The position numbers were made by a program, and so were the translations under genes. A stretch of 64,000 nucleotides of DNA from Pantoea agglomerans (lineage in GTDB: Bacteria; Pseudomonadota; Gammaproteobacteria; Enterobacterales; Enterobacteriaceae). The number at the start of each line of letters is the position of its first letter. The stretch's first letter is position 1. The notes under the pieces are model-generated. The model was not told the DNA's origin. It was given only the letters and a program-made list of their open reading frames with translations, and ran no database searches. Where the stretch lies: positions 372,001-436,000 of the forward strand of contig NZ_CP090208.1 in NCBI RefSeq assembly GCF_021397715.1, read 5' to 3'. This document shows, piece after piece, positions 33,916-42,661 of this stretch.

Positions 33916-34722
33916 ATGATGATGAAAAAGCGCTTCTTAGCCCTTGCCGGGCTGACTTTACTGATTGCTCAGAGTTTGCAGGCGGCGCCATTACGCATCG
34001 CGGCCGATCCGGTACCACATGCGGAAATTCTGGAGTATGTCAAAACCCTCGATCCGGCACTCGATTTCAAAATCGTCGAGCTGAGCGGTGGCGTCAATGC
34101 CAACGAGCTGCTGGCATCAGGTGATGTCGACGCCAACTATTTCCAGCATCTGCCTTATCTGAAAGATCAGGAAAAAGCGCTGGGGAAAACCTTCGCGGTG
34201 GCGGCCAGTGTGCACATTGAGCCGCTGGGCATTTACTCGCATAAAGTGAAAAGCCTGTCGGCCCTGCCGCAGGGTGCCAGCATCGCGGTGCCGAACAATA
34301 CCACCAACCTGAGCCGGGCGCTGTGGCTGTTGCAGGACAAGGGGCTGATTAAACTGGCTGCGCAGGGCGAAGCGGGATCAACGCTGGTGACGCCAAAAGA
34401 TATCAGCGACAACCCGAAGCAGATCAAAATCATTGAGATTGAGTCGCCGCAGCTGCCCCGGGCGCTGGATGATGTGGATGCGGCGGTCATTAACGGCAAC
34501 TACGCGCTGGAGGCGGGGCTGACGCCCGCGAAAGATGCGCTGGGACTGGAGTCAGCGAATCACAATCCGTATGCCAACCTGCTGGTGACCACGCCTGAGC
34601 TGGCGAAAGATCCGCGTATTCTGCAGCTGGCGAAAGATCTGCGCTCGCCGCAGGTGGCTGACTTCATCCGCAAAAATTATCACGGCTCGGTGATCCCGGT
34701 GGCGGACCCGCAGCATGATTAA
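33916..34722 (+). CDS. MetQ/NlpA-type periplasmic binding protein (second set)
   Basis: The 268-residue protein has a signal peptide (MMMKKRFLALAGLTLLIAQS, cleaved after 'LQA') without a lipobox Cys. Its NLPA domain has 'LRIAADPVPHAEILEYVK', 'DVDANYFQHLPYLKDQ', 'HIEPLGIYSHKVKSL' and 'ALDDVDAAVINGNYALEAG'. It is nearer to standard MetQ sequences than the first set's protein. The last codons overlap the ATPase gene by 8 nt. The two binding proteins may take different stereoisomers or oxidation states of the same ligand (inference). Confidence 0.9.
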   Translation: MMMKKRFLALAGLTLLIAQSLQAAPLRIAADPVPHAEILEYVKTLDPALDFKIVELSGGVNANELLASGDVDANYFQHLPYLKDQEKALGKTFAVAASVHIEPLGIYSHKVKSLSALPQGASIAVPNNTTNLSRALWLLQDKGLIKLAAQGEAGSTLVTPKDISDNPKQIKIIEIESPQLPRALDDVDAAVINGNYALEAGLTPAKDALGLESANHNPYANLLVTTPELAKDPRILQLAKDLRSPQVADFIRKNYHGSVIPVADPQHD

Positions 34723-35503
34723 ACTTTCTCATCTCAGCAAACACTATCCCGGCGCGGCAACCCCCGCGCTGGATGATCTGTCGCTGACCATCGAAGAGGG
34801 GACGATTTTTGGCATTTTAGGCCGCAGCGGTGCCGGAAAAAGTACGCTGCTGCGTTGCCTGAACCGGCTGGAGAGTCCCTCCAGCGGCCAGATTGAGATT
34901 GATGGGCAGGATATTGCCGCCATGAGCCTGGCGCAGTTGCGCCAGCAGCGGCAGCAGATGGGGATGATCTTTCAGCACTTTAATCTGCTGCACTCGCGCA
35001 ACGTACACGACAACATCGACCTGCCGCTGGAGATCGCCGGTATAGCGCCCGCCGCGCGGCGTCAGCGGGTCAGCGAACTGCTGCAACTGGTGGGGCTGGA
35101 GCCCTTTACCCGCGCCTGGCCGTCGCAGCTCTCAGGCGGGCAGAAACAGCGGGTTGGTATCGCCCGCGCGCTGGCGGCCAGGCCGCGTTATCTGCTGTGT
35201 GATGAAGCAACCAGCGCGCTTGACCCGGAAACCACCGCATCGATTCTGGATTTAATGGCGGATATCCAGCAGCGGCTGAATATCACCATCGTGCTCATTA
35301 CCCATGAGATGACGGTGGTAAAACGCATCTGCGACGGTGCTGCGCTGCTTGAACAGGGTCGGCTGGTGGAGAGCGGTTCACTGAGTCAGATCATGGCTCG
35401 TGAAGAGGGACGGTTGCGGCAGATGTTGCTGAAGGATGGCGCAGCGGACCGGGCCTTTATCGAAAAATATCAGCGTGGAGCCTTAACCCGATGCGTAGCC
35501 TGA
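34715..35503 (+). CDS. MetN-type ABC ATPase lacking the NIL domain (second set)
   Basis: The 262-residue protein has Walker A 'GRSGAGKSTLL', 'MIFQHFNLL', signature 'LSGGQKQRVGIARALA' and 'LLCDEATSALD', then stops soon after the nucleotide-binding domain, at 'FIEKYQRGALTRCVA'. Standard MetN has about 80 further residues, the NIL sensor domain. Loss of that domain should remove trans-inhibition by internal methionine. It overlaps the permease gene by 13 nt. Confidence 0.9.
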   Translation: MIKLSHLSKHYPGAATPALDDLSLTIEEGTIFGILGRSGAGKSTLLRCLNRLESPSSGQIEIDGQDIAAMSLAQLRQQRQQMGMIFQHFNLLHSRNVHDNIDLPLEIAGIAPAARRQRVSELLQLVGLEPFTRAWPSQLSGGQKQRVGIARALAARPRYLLCDEATSALDPETTASILDLMADIQQRLNITIVLITHEMTVVKRICDGAALLEQGRLVESGSLSQIMAREEGRLRQMLLKDGAADRAFIEKYQRGALTRCVA

Positions 35504-36159
35504 CCAGCGACCGTTTTCAGCAACTGCTGCTGAACGCCACCGGAGAAACGCTCTATATGGTGCTGCTGGCGGCGCTGTTTACCGTGGCGATCGGTTTACC
35601 GGTTGGCGTCTTACTGTTTCTGACTCGCCCGCAAGGCATTCTGCCCAACCGGCCAGTTTCATGGCTGCTGAATGCGCTGGTGAATACCGGCCGGGCGCTG
35701 CCGTTTGTGGTGCTGTTGATCGCGCTGATTCCGTTTACCCGCTTGCTGGTCGGCACCACGCTGGGCAGTACCGCCGCAATTGTGCCGATTACCCTTGGAG
35801 CCTTTCCTTTCTTTGCCCGCATCGTCGAGAACGCGCTGGATGAGGTGGATCGTGGACGGATTGAAGCGGTGGTGTCGATGGGCGGCACGCTGTGGCATAT
35901 CGTCAGCCGCGTGCTGCTGCCGGAAGCGTTACCGGCGCTGGTGGCGGGCATTACCCTGACCATTGTGATGCTGATTGGCTTCTCGGCGATGGCCGGTGTG
36001 GTGGGCGGCGGTGGATTAGGCGATCTGGCGATCCGTTACGGTTATCAGCGTTTTGACAATCAGATCATGGCCGCCACCATCGTGGTGCTGCTGGCGCTGG
36101 TGATGCTGATTCAAAAACTGGGCGATCGGCTGGTCCGCTCGCTGGCCTATCGTCGCTAA
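35491..36159 (+). CDS. MetI-type ABC permease (second set)
   Basis: The 222-residue membrane protein has about five helices and typical MetI features: 'RALPFVVLLIALIPFTRLLVG', 'NALDEVDRGRIEAVVSMGGT' (coupling helix) and 'GGGGLGDLAIRYGYQRFDNQI'. It has the same length as the first set's permease and is its clear paralogue. Nine nt separate its stop from the following dehydrogenase gene. Confidence 0.92.
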   Translation: MRSLTSDRFQQLLLNATGETLYMVLLAALFTVAIGLPVGVLLFLTRPQGILPNRPVSWLLNALVNTGRALPFVVLLIALIPFTRLLVGTTLGSTAAIVPITLGAFPFFARIVENALDEVDRGRIEAVVSMGGTLWHIVSRVLLPEALPALVAGITLTIVMLIGFSAMAGVVGGGGLGDLAIRYGYQRFDNQIMAATIVVLLALVMLIQKLGDRLVRSLAYRR

Positions 36160-36168
36160 GGAGCACTG

Positions 36169-37242
36169 ATGTTTCGTGTTATGTCACCAAAAGGCTATCT
36201 GCAACGTCCCGGCCTGCGGGCTGAGGTGGGTGAAATCATCCGGCCGCTGGCCACGCACATTCATATCCTGACCTCGCCGCGCGCCTGGCAGGCGGTCAAC
36301 CCTGAGCTGAGTATCAGCCTGGAGCGGGCCGGCATACGCTGGCAGCTCGACTACCTATCGGGAGAATGCACCGATGCGGCGATTGCCGATCTGCAGCAGC
36401 AGGTGCTGACGCACGGCGCATCGCTGATTCTGGCGATCGGCGGCGGCCGGGTGCTGGACTGCGCCAAAGCGGTCAATGATGCGTTGCCGCAGGTACGGCT
36501 GGTGAATATGGCGACGGTGGCGGCGACCTGCGCCGCCTGGTCACCGCTGGCGATTATTTATAATCAACAGGGCGGTCATCTGCGCAGCCAGCCGCTCAGC
36601 CATATGCCGGAGTGGATTCTGGTGGATAGCGAGGTGATTGCCACCAGTGATGTGCGTTATCTGCGGGCCGGCATGGTGGATGCGCTGGCGAAATGGATTG
36701 AGTTTGAACCCTATCAGCGCCAGAGGCCGCACCAGCTGGCGCTGGATTTAAAAGTCAACGCCGCGCGGCAGGCGCTGGAGTGGTGCGATCGCTGGGGCGA
36801 GGCGGCCGTAGAGGCTAACATCGCCCGGCAGGTGACACCGGCGCTGGAGAAGATTATCGAAGCCAACATTGTGCTGGCTGGCCTGGCTAACAGCATTCAG
36901 GACAGCATGGCAACGCCTGGCTTTGCACATGTGATCCACGATCGGCTGACGCATCAGCCTGAACTTCATCACTGGCTGCACGGTGAAAAGGTGGGCTTCA
37001 GCCTGCTGGTGCATTCATTGATCGAGCAGGATAACGGGCAGGTTGAGCCTTCACTGCTGTCGCTACTGCGGCGTTTCAACAGCCCGCTGACGCTGCCCGA
37101 CACTCTCACTGACGCTGCGCTGCGGCAGATCGCCCAGGATATTCATTTCCCCGCTGCCAGCCTGGCAGATCTCCCTTTCAGCATCGACGCGCATAAGCTG
37201 GAACAGGCGTTGCGGGCGACCGCTGAACAGGCGCGACGCTGA
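36169..37242 (+). CDS. GldA/YbdH (HcxA)-like hydroxycarboxylate dehydrogenase
   Basis: The 357-residue protein is a group III (glycerol-dehydrogenase-type) alcohol dehydrogenase. It carries 'ILAIGGGRVLDCAKAV', 'MATVAATCAAWSPLAIIY', 'LRAGMVDALAKWIEF' with a metal-binding Asp, and 'HVIHDRL...HHWLHGEKVGFSLL' with two metal-binding His. This pattern, especially 'TVAATCAAWSPL', fits E. coli YbdH/HcxA, which interconverts 2-oxo acids such as 2-oxobutyrate and their hydroxy acids, and which in E. coli lies next to the methionine aminotransferase YbdL. That makes it a good end for a methionine-related operon with an aminotransferase at the other side. Confidence 0.85.
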   Translation: MFRVMSPKGYLQRPGLRAEVGEIIRPLATHIHILTSPRAWQAVNPELSISLERAGIRWQLDYLSGECTDAAIADLQQQVLTHGASLILAIGGGRVLDCAKAVNDALPQVRLVNMATVAATCAAWSPLAIIYNQQGGHLRSQPLSHMPEWILVDSEVIATSDVRYLRAGMVDALAKWIEFEPYQRQRPHQLALDLKVNAARQALEWCDRWGEAAVEANIARQVTPALEKIIEANIVLAGLANSIQDSMATPGFAHVIHDRLTHQPELHHWLHGEKVGFSLLVHSLIEQDNGQVEPSLLSLLRRFNSPLTLPDTLTDAALRQIAQDIHFPAASLADLPFSIDAHKLEQALRATAEQARR

Positions 37243-37251
37243 TTCCCCAAT

Positions 37252-37275
37252 AAAAATGGCGGCCCGCAGGCCGCC
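37252..37275 (-). terminator. Terminator of malEFG
   Basis: GGCGGCC (37258-37264) pairs with GGCCGCC (37269-37275); on the reverse strand it is followed by ATTTTTATT. It lies between the converging dehydrogenase and malG genes and could serve both. Confidence 0.75.
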
Positions 37276-37332
37276 GAATCCTCAACCACAACAGATGTTG
37301 TGTAAGCAGTGGCAACGTACAATGATGATCGT

Positions 37333-38223
37333 TTACCCTTTCACGCCCCCAGCGGTCAGGCCGCTGACCAGCCAGCGCTGCGCCAGCAGGAATACCAGCG
37401 TGATAGGAATGGCCGAGAGCACCGCCGCGGCGGCAAAATCGCCCCATAGATAGTTTTGCGGATTCAGGTATTGCTGCATCCCCACCGCCAGGGTGTAACT
37501 GTTCACATCACGCAGCAGCAGCGACGCGACCGGTACCTCAGTGACCGCCGCGATAAACGCCAGAATAAACACCACCGCCAGAATCGGCACCGACAGCGGC
37601 AGCAGCACCAGCCGGAACGCCTGCCACGGCGTGGCGCCATCCAGCGCAGCGGCCTCTTCCAGTGACCCGTCAATAGTTTCGAAATAGCCTTTGATGGTCC
37701 AGACATGCAGTGCAATGCCGCCCAGATAGGCGAAGATCACCCCACCGTGAGTATTCAGCCCGATAAAGGGCAGATACTGGCCGAGCCGATCGAACAAGGC
37801 ATACAGCGCCACCAGCGACAGCACCGCCGGGAACATCTGGAAAATCAGCATTCCTTTCAGCAGGCTGGCGCGACCGGTAAAGCGCATACGAGCAAACGCA
37901 TAAGCACAGGTGGTGGAGAGCGCCACAATGCCCAGCGCACTGATGGCGGCAATCTTGACCGAGTTCCACAGCCACAGCAGCACCGGGAAGGGCGGCGGCG
38001 TCACCCGCCCATCCGCATGTTCCACGCTAAAGCCCAGCGCCAGCCGCCAGTGCTCCCAGGAGATCTGCTCCGGGATCAGACTGCCGGTGGCGAAGTTGCC
38101 GGCACGCAGCGAAATGGCGATGACCATCAGCAGGGGAAACAGGATTGCGGCAATAAATAACAGCAACAGCAGGTGCGTCATCAGCAGACGCAGCCGTTGC
38201 GATTTGGGTTGTACCATAGCCAT
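37333..38223 (-). CDS. malG: Maltose ABC permease MalG
   Basis: The 296-residue protein matches E. coli MalG (296 residues): six transmembrane helices, the coupling-helix EAA motif 'EEAAALDGATPWQAFRLVLL', and the C-terminal 'RWLVSGLTAGGVKG' tail. With MalF it forms the channel of the maltodextrin importer; the C-terminus of MalG inserts into MalF-MalK and transfers the signal. ATG 38223 follows GAGGAG. It is separated from malF by 150 nt. Confidence 0.96.
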   Translation of the reverse strand: MAMVQPKSQRLRLLMTHLLLLLFIAAILFPLLMVIAISLRAGNFATGSLIPEQISWEHWRLALGFSVEHADGRVTPPPFPVLLWLWNSVKIAAISALGIVALSTTCAYAFARMRFTGRASLLKGMLIFQMFPAVLSLVALYALFDRLGQYLPFIGLNTHGGVIFAYLGGIALHVWTIKGYFETIDGSLEEAAALDGATPWQAFRLVLLPLSVPILAVVFILAFIAAVTEVPVASLLLRDVNSYTLAVGMQQYLNPQNYLWGDFAAAAVLSAIPITLVFLLAQRWLVSGLTAGGVKG

Positions 38224-38373
38224 AACAACTCCTCAGAGCCTGGTCCATCAGGCTATTTTATTTGTCAGTCTGAAGCGGGGCAGTGCTCACAATCCTCACC
38301 TCCCAGCTTCCGGTTGTTCCACGCTCTTCGCGTCCGGACTGCCTGCAACCATGACGCCTGTTGGGCCAGGCCG

Positions 38374-39900
38374 TTAGTCGAATTTCATCCGCGACGCTTT
38401 GAGGTTAACCACCGCCAGCGCACCCACCAGCAGGAAGATCAGGGTAGCGATCGCCGCCGCCAGTCCAAAGTCCTGGCCGCCGCCGCCTTCAAAGGCGATG
38501 CGCCAGGTGTAGTTGACCAGCAGATCGGTATAGCCCGCTGGCGTGGTGGTCCCGATGCGATCCGGTCCGCCGTTGGTCAGCAACTGCACCAGCACAAAGT
38601 TATTAAAGTTAAAGGCGAAGCTGGCGATCATCAGCGGCATTAACGGCTTGAGCAGCAGCGGCAGCGTAATCAGGAAGAAGTTCTGCAACGGTCCGGCACC
38701 GTCCATCGCCGAGGCTTCGTAGAGATCGTCCGGAATCGCCTTCAGCAGTCCCATACAGAGAATCATCATGTAGGGATAACCGAGCCAGGTGTTGACGATA
38801 ATCAGCATGGTGCGTGCCAGCGTCGGATCGCTGAACCAGGCGGGCTTAACGCCAAACAGTGCGCTGAGCATCACGTTGATCTCGCCAAAGCTCTGGTTGA
38901 ACAGCCCCTTAAAGATCAGGATCGAGATAAACGCCGGTACCGCATAAGGCAGGATCAGCATCACCCGATAAATCGCTTTGCCGCGCAGCGCCTCCCACTG
39001 CACCAGACAGGCCAGCACCATGCCGACCGCCACGGTCAGCACCACGGTGATCAGCGAGAACAGCAGCGTCCAGCCAAAGATCGCCAGGAACGGCTTCTGA
39101 ATCCCTTCGTCGGTAAACACCCGCACGAAATTCTTCCAGCCGGTGTTAACGGTGAAGCCAGGGCTCAGGGTTTCATTCGCCCAGCTGCCGTCGGCATTAA
39201 TCGCCTGATAGAAACCGGTTTGTGGGTTAGCGCGATAATGCACGCCGCTCTGCTGGTTGGTCAGTTCATCCTGCGCGCCCATCCGATAGAGCGGCTGGGT
39301 GCCGGAGAACTGGCGCAGCGAGCTCATGCGCAGCTGGCGGCCATCCGGCAACTCCGCACTGATCTGACTCAGCGCCTGGCGATTACCGGTGATCACCCGC
39401 AGCGTGGCGCGTTCGCCAGCCGGTTGCGCGGCGGGCTGCATTTTCAGCTGCTGTTCACCGCCAAAACGGAACGGCGGCGAGACAAAATGCTGTTCGCCCT
39501 GCTTCAGCACCAGCTGCCAGCGGTCGCCCGCCGGGTAGAGCGAGAAATTAACCGCCTCGCCCGACTGGAAAGAACGGCTCATCAGCACCTGCTGCGCCCG
39601 TTCAAAGGTCAGCTGGTTAGTGCTGCTGTAGTTGGTGAAAGCGATAGCGATGGTACAGGCGAGGGGAAACAGCACAAACAGCGCCATTCCCGCCACGCCG
39701 GGATAGACATAGCGCCAGGCGTAGGCGCGGCGATTAGCGTAAATCCACAGGCCGAGCGCACTGAGAATCAGCGTCAGCAGCGCAAACAGATACTCGCCCT
39801 GTGCGTACATCAGCACCAGCAGATAGCCGACCAGCAGACAGCAGATCCCGATGAGAACGCTTTTAATCAACAGACCCGGCGTTTTCGGTTTTCCTGACAT
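38374..39900 (-). CDS. malF: Maltose ABC permease MalF
   Basis: I take ATG 39900, with AAGGAA 11 nt upstream; a GTG eight codons earlier would give 516 residues. The 508-residue product is like E. coli MalF (514): N-terminal helices, a large periplasmic P2 domain (about 90-275) that docks MalE, then 'NTWLGYPYMMILCMGLL' and the EAA motif 'EASAMDGAGPLQNFFLITL'. The 'GGPDRIGTTTPAGYTDLLV' loop holds substrate-contacting residues. It lies between malE (57 nt) and malG in one operon. Confidence 0.96.
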   Translation of the reverse strand: MSGKPKTPGLLIKSVLIGICCLLVGYLLVLMYAQGEYLFALLTLILSALGLWIYANRRAYAWRYVYPGVAGMALFVLFPLACTIAIAFTNYSSTNQLTFERAQQVLMSRSFQSGEAVNFSLYPAGDRWQLVLKQGEQHFVSPPFRFGGEQQLKMQPAAQPAGERATLRVITGNRQALSQISAELPDGRQLRMSSLRQFSGTQPLYRMGAQDELTNQQSGVHYRANPQTGFYQAINADGSWANETLSPGFTVNTGWKNFVRVFTDEGIQKPFLAIFGWTLLFSLITVVLTVAVGMVLACLVQWEALRGKAIYRVMLILPYAVPAFISILIFKGLFNQSFGEINVMLSALFGVKPAWFSDPTLARTMLIIVNTWLGYPYMMILCMGLLKAIPDDLYEASAMDGAGPLQNFFLITLPLLLKPLMPLMIASFAFNFNNFVLVQLLTNGGPDRIGTTTPAGYTDLLVNYTWRIAFEGGGGQDFGLAAAIATLIFLLVGALAVVNLKASRMKFD

Positions 39901-39957
39901 GATGCGGTTTTCCTTAACGGTCACTCAAGCCGGGTTGCCCCGGCCGTAAAGGGTGAA

Positions 39958-41148
39958 TTACTTTTTCAGGCGCGCCTGGGCATCTTTCAGTGCGGCATCC
40001 ACGCTCTGACGACCGCCCAGCGCATTCAGGGTGGCGGTGCGCATCGCGTACCAGAACGCGGCCATTTGTGGAATGTTCGGCATGATATCGCCGTAACGGG
40101 CGTTGCTCATGGTGGCGGCAATGCGGGTATCTTTCTCCAGCGTCTGCTGGAATGATTTCAGCGCCACGGCACCCAGCGGCTTGTCTTTGTTAACCGCATC
40201 CAGTCCGGCATCGGTCAGCAGATAGTTTTCCAGGAACTCTTTCGCCAGCTCTTTGTTCGGGCTGGCGGCGTTGATCCCGGCACTCAGCACGCCGACAAAG
40301 GCTTTTGACGGTTTGCCGTTCAGCGTGGGTAACTCAGCCACGCCATAGTCGATGCCGCTTTTATCGATGTTGCTCCACGCCCAGGGACCATTAATGGTCA
40401 TGGCGGTTTCCCCTTTGTTGAAGGCGGCTTCAGCTATCGAGTAGTCGGTGTCAGCATTCAGGGTTTTGGCTTTGACCTGATCGACCAGGAACTGCATACC
40501 CGCTTTGGCACCGGCGTTATCCACCCCGACATCTTTCACGTCATAGCGTCCGTCATTCAGCTTAAAGGCGTAAGCGCCACCGGCGGCCAGCAGCGGCCAG
40601 GTGAAGTAGGGTTCCTGCAGGTTAAACATGATGGCGCTTTTGCCTTTGGCGCGCAGTTGCTTATCGAGCCCGGCAATCTCTTCCCAGGTTTTCGGCGGTT
40701 GTGGCAGCAGCTTTTTGTTGTAGATCAGCGACAGGGATTCAACCGAAATCGGATAACCGATCAGCTTGCCGTCGAAGCGCACCGCATCCCAGGTGAAAGG
40801 GAAGATTTTTTGCTGGAAGCTGGCGTCCGGGCTGATCTCAGCCAGCAGGCCGGATTGGGCGTAGCCGCCAAAGCGGTCATGCGCCCAGAAGATGATATCC
40901 GGGCCATCGCCGGTGGCGGCAACCTGCGGATACTTCTCTTCCATCTTGTCAGGATGCTCCACCGTCACTTGAATGCCGGTCTCCTGTTCAAACTTCTTAC
41001 CGACCTCGGCCAGGCCGTTATAGCCTTTGTCGCCGTTGATCCAGATGACCAACTTGCCTTCCTCAATTTTTGCCACTGCGGATGCTGAAAACAGCACGGC
41101 AGAGAGGGCAGAGAGGGCCAGAATTCGTGCACCGGTTTTCATCGTCAT
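39958..41148 (-). CDS. malE: Maltose/maltodextrin-binding protein MalE
   Basis: The 396-residue precursor has a signal peptide cleaved at 'SASAVA|KIEEGKLVIW'; the mature protein matches E. coli MBP nearly throughout ('GDKGYNGLAEVGKKFE', 'GPDIIFWAHDRFGGYAQSG', 'EPYFTWPLLAAGGAYAF', and the end 'AALKDAQARLKK'). It is the periplasmic receptor of the MalFGK2 importer. It is the first gene of malEFG, transcribed leftward from the malE-malK control region. Confidence 0.97.
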   Translation of the reverse strand: MTMKTGARILALSALSAVLFSASAVAKIEEGKLVIWINGDKGYNGLAEVGKKFEQETGIQVTVEHPDKMEEKYPQVAATGDGPDIIFWAHDRFGGYAQSGLLAEISPDASFQQKIFPFTWDAVRFDGKLIGYPISVESLSLIYNKKLLPQPPKTWEEIAGLDKQLRAKGKSAIMFNLQEPYFTWPLLAAGGAYAFKLNDGRYDVKDVGVDNAGAKAGMQFLVDQVKAKTLNADTDYSIAEAAFNKGETAMTINGPWAWSNIDKSGIDYGVAELPTLNGKPSKAFVGVLSAGINAASPNKELAKEFLENYLLTDAGLDAVNKDKPLGAVALKSFQQTLEKDTRIAATMSNARYGDIMPNIPQMAAFWYAMRTATLNALGGRQSVDAALKDAQARLKK

Positions 41149-41509
41149 AAGTCCATCCTGTTTGCGGAAGCGGTGATTGCTCTACCGGCAACATTGTGCG
41201 CATCCGTCACCGCTTCTCATCCTCCTTCGCTCTACGCCCTGTGGCTGAGGGGTGTGATCGCGCTGGCAAAAAGCGGGCGAAGCGGCCGGATACGGGCTAA
41301 AAATTCCGGCAGGTCTGCGTTAGCGATCACAAAAAACAGCCAGCGGCCGCCTGCTGCCGCGTCAGCCGCGCTTTCTCCTCCTCCCGTCTCCTCCCCCAGC
41401 AGGTTGCGCTGCGGCGGAGGATGTTAGCCCCGCCATCGTTGCGCATAGTAAGCCCCGCAACCCGTCTGCCGAGAGCAGACACGAATGAGCAGCTAAGAGG
41501 GAAGGGATC
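41149..41509. promoter_or_regulatory. malE-malK divergent control region (MalT and CRP sites)
   Basis: The 361-nt region separates malEFG from malK-lamB-malM. MalT-box-like sequences (GGGGAKGAGG type) appear on the reverse strand at about 41214-41226 (CATCCTCC), 41375-41385 and 41387-41397 (CTCCTCCTCCC and TCTCCTCCCCC), and forward at 41415-41423 (CGGAGGATG). CRP-like half-sites are TGTGATCGCGCTGGCA at 41253-41268 and GCGATCACA at 41323-41331. This matches the E. coli malEp-malKp arrangement, in which CRP repositions MalT to act on both promoters. Confidence 0.75.
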
Positions 41510-42619
41510 ATGGCGAGCGTTGTGCTACGCAATGTCACAAAAGCCTGGGGCGATACGGTGGTGTCGAAAGATATCGATCTCACTATTCGTGAAGGGGAAT
41601 TTGTCGTTTTTGTTGGCCCATCAGGCTGTGGCAAATCAACACTGCTGCGCATGATTGCCGGACTGGAAACCATCACCAGCGGGGAGCTGCTGATTGGTGA
41701 CCGCCGCATGAATGAGGTGCCGCCAGCCGAGCGTGGTATCGGCATGGTGTTTCAATCCTATGCGCTCTATCCGCACCTGTCGGTGGCGGAAAACATGTCT
41801 TTTGGCCTGAAGCTGGCCGGGGTGAAAAAAGCGGAAATTCATCAGCGGGTGAATCAGGTGGCGGAGATTCTGCAACTGGCCCATCTGCTGGACCGTCGCC
41901 CTAAAGCGTTATCCGGCGGGCAGCGTCAGCGCGTGGCGATTGGCCGGACGCTGGTGGCGGAACCGCGGGTTTTCCTGCTGGATGAGCCGCTCTCCAACCT
42001 CGATGCGGCGCTGCGCGTCCAGATGCGAATTGAGATCTCGCGTCTGCATAAGCGCCTGAAGCGCACCATGATTTACGTTACGCACGATCAGATCGAAGCG
42101 ATGACGCTGGCCGATAAGATTGTGGTGCTTGATGCCGGGCGCATCGCGCAGGTGGGCAAGCCGCTGGAGCTCTATCACTATCCCGCCAATCGCTTCGTTG
42201 CCGGCTTTATCGGCTCACCGAAAATGAATTTCCTGCCGGTCAAAGTGACCGCCACCGCCATCGATCAGGTGCAGGTCCGGCTGCCAAATCAGCAACTGGT
42301 CTGGCTGCCGGTCGACAGCGCAGGCGTGCAGATCGGCAGCAACATGTCACTGGGCATCCGCCCTGAACATCTGCTCTCCAGCGATATCGCTGACGTCACC
42401 CTTGAAGGTGAAGTGCAGGTGGTGGAGCAACTGGGACATGAAACCCAGATCCACATCCAGATTCCCGCCATTCGTCAAAACCTGGTCTACCGCCAGGAGG
42501 ACGTCGTGCTGGTAAAAGAGGGCGCCATCCTCGGTATCGGCCTGCCGCCCGAGCGCTGTCACCTGTTCCGCGAGGACGGGAGCGCCTGTCGCAGACTGTA
42601 TCAGGAGCCGGGTGTATAG
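41510..42619 (+). CDS. malK: Maltose importer ATPase MalK
   Basis: The 369-residue protein matches MalK (371 in E. coli): Walker A 'GPSGCGKSTLLRMIAGL', Q-loop 'FQSYALYPHLSV', signature 'LSGGQRQRVAIGRTL', Walker B 'VFLLDEPLSNLDAALR' and H-loop 'VTHDQIEAMTL'. After about residue 235 comes the regulatory OB-fold domain ('LGIRPEHLL...', 'VVEQLGHETQIH'), which in E. coli binds enzyme IIA-Glc and sequesters MalT. GGAAGGGATC lies before ATG 41510. First gene of malK-lamB-malM. Confidence 0.97.
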   Translation: MASVVLRNVTKAWGDTVVSKDIDLTIREGEFVVFVGPSGCGKSTLLRMIAGLETITSGELLIGDRRMNEVPPAERGIGMVFQSYALYPHLSVAENMSFGLKLAGVKKAEIHQRVNQVAEILQLAHLLDRRPKALSGGQRQRVAIGRTLVAEPRVFLLDEPLSNLDAALRVQMRIEISRLHKRLKRTMIYVTHDQIEAMTLADKIVVLDAGRIAQVGKPLELYHYPANRFVAGFIGSPKMNFLPVKVTATAIDQVQVRLPNQQLVWLPVDSAGVQIGSNMSLGIRPEHLLSSDIADVTLEGEVQVVEQLGHETQIHIQIPAIRQNLVYRQEDVVLVKEGAILGIGLPPERCHLFREDGSACRRLYQEPGV

Positions 42620-42661
42620 CCCTGCCAAAACAATAAAAGCAATGACCTCAGGAGATAGAAA

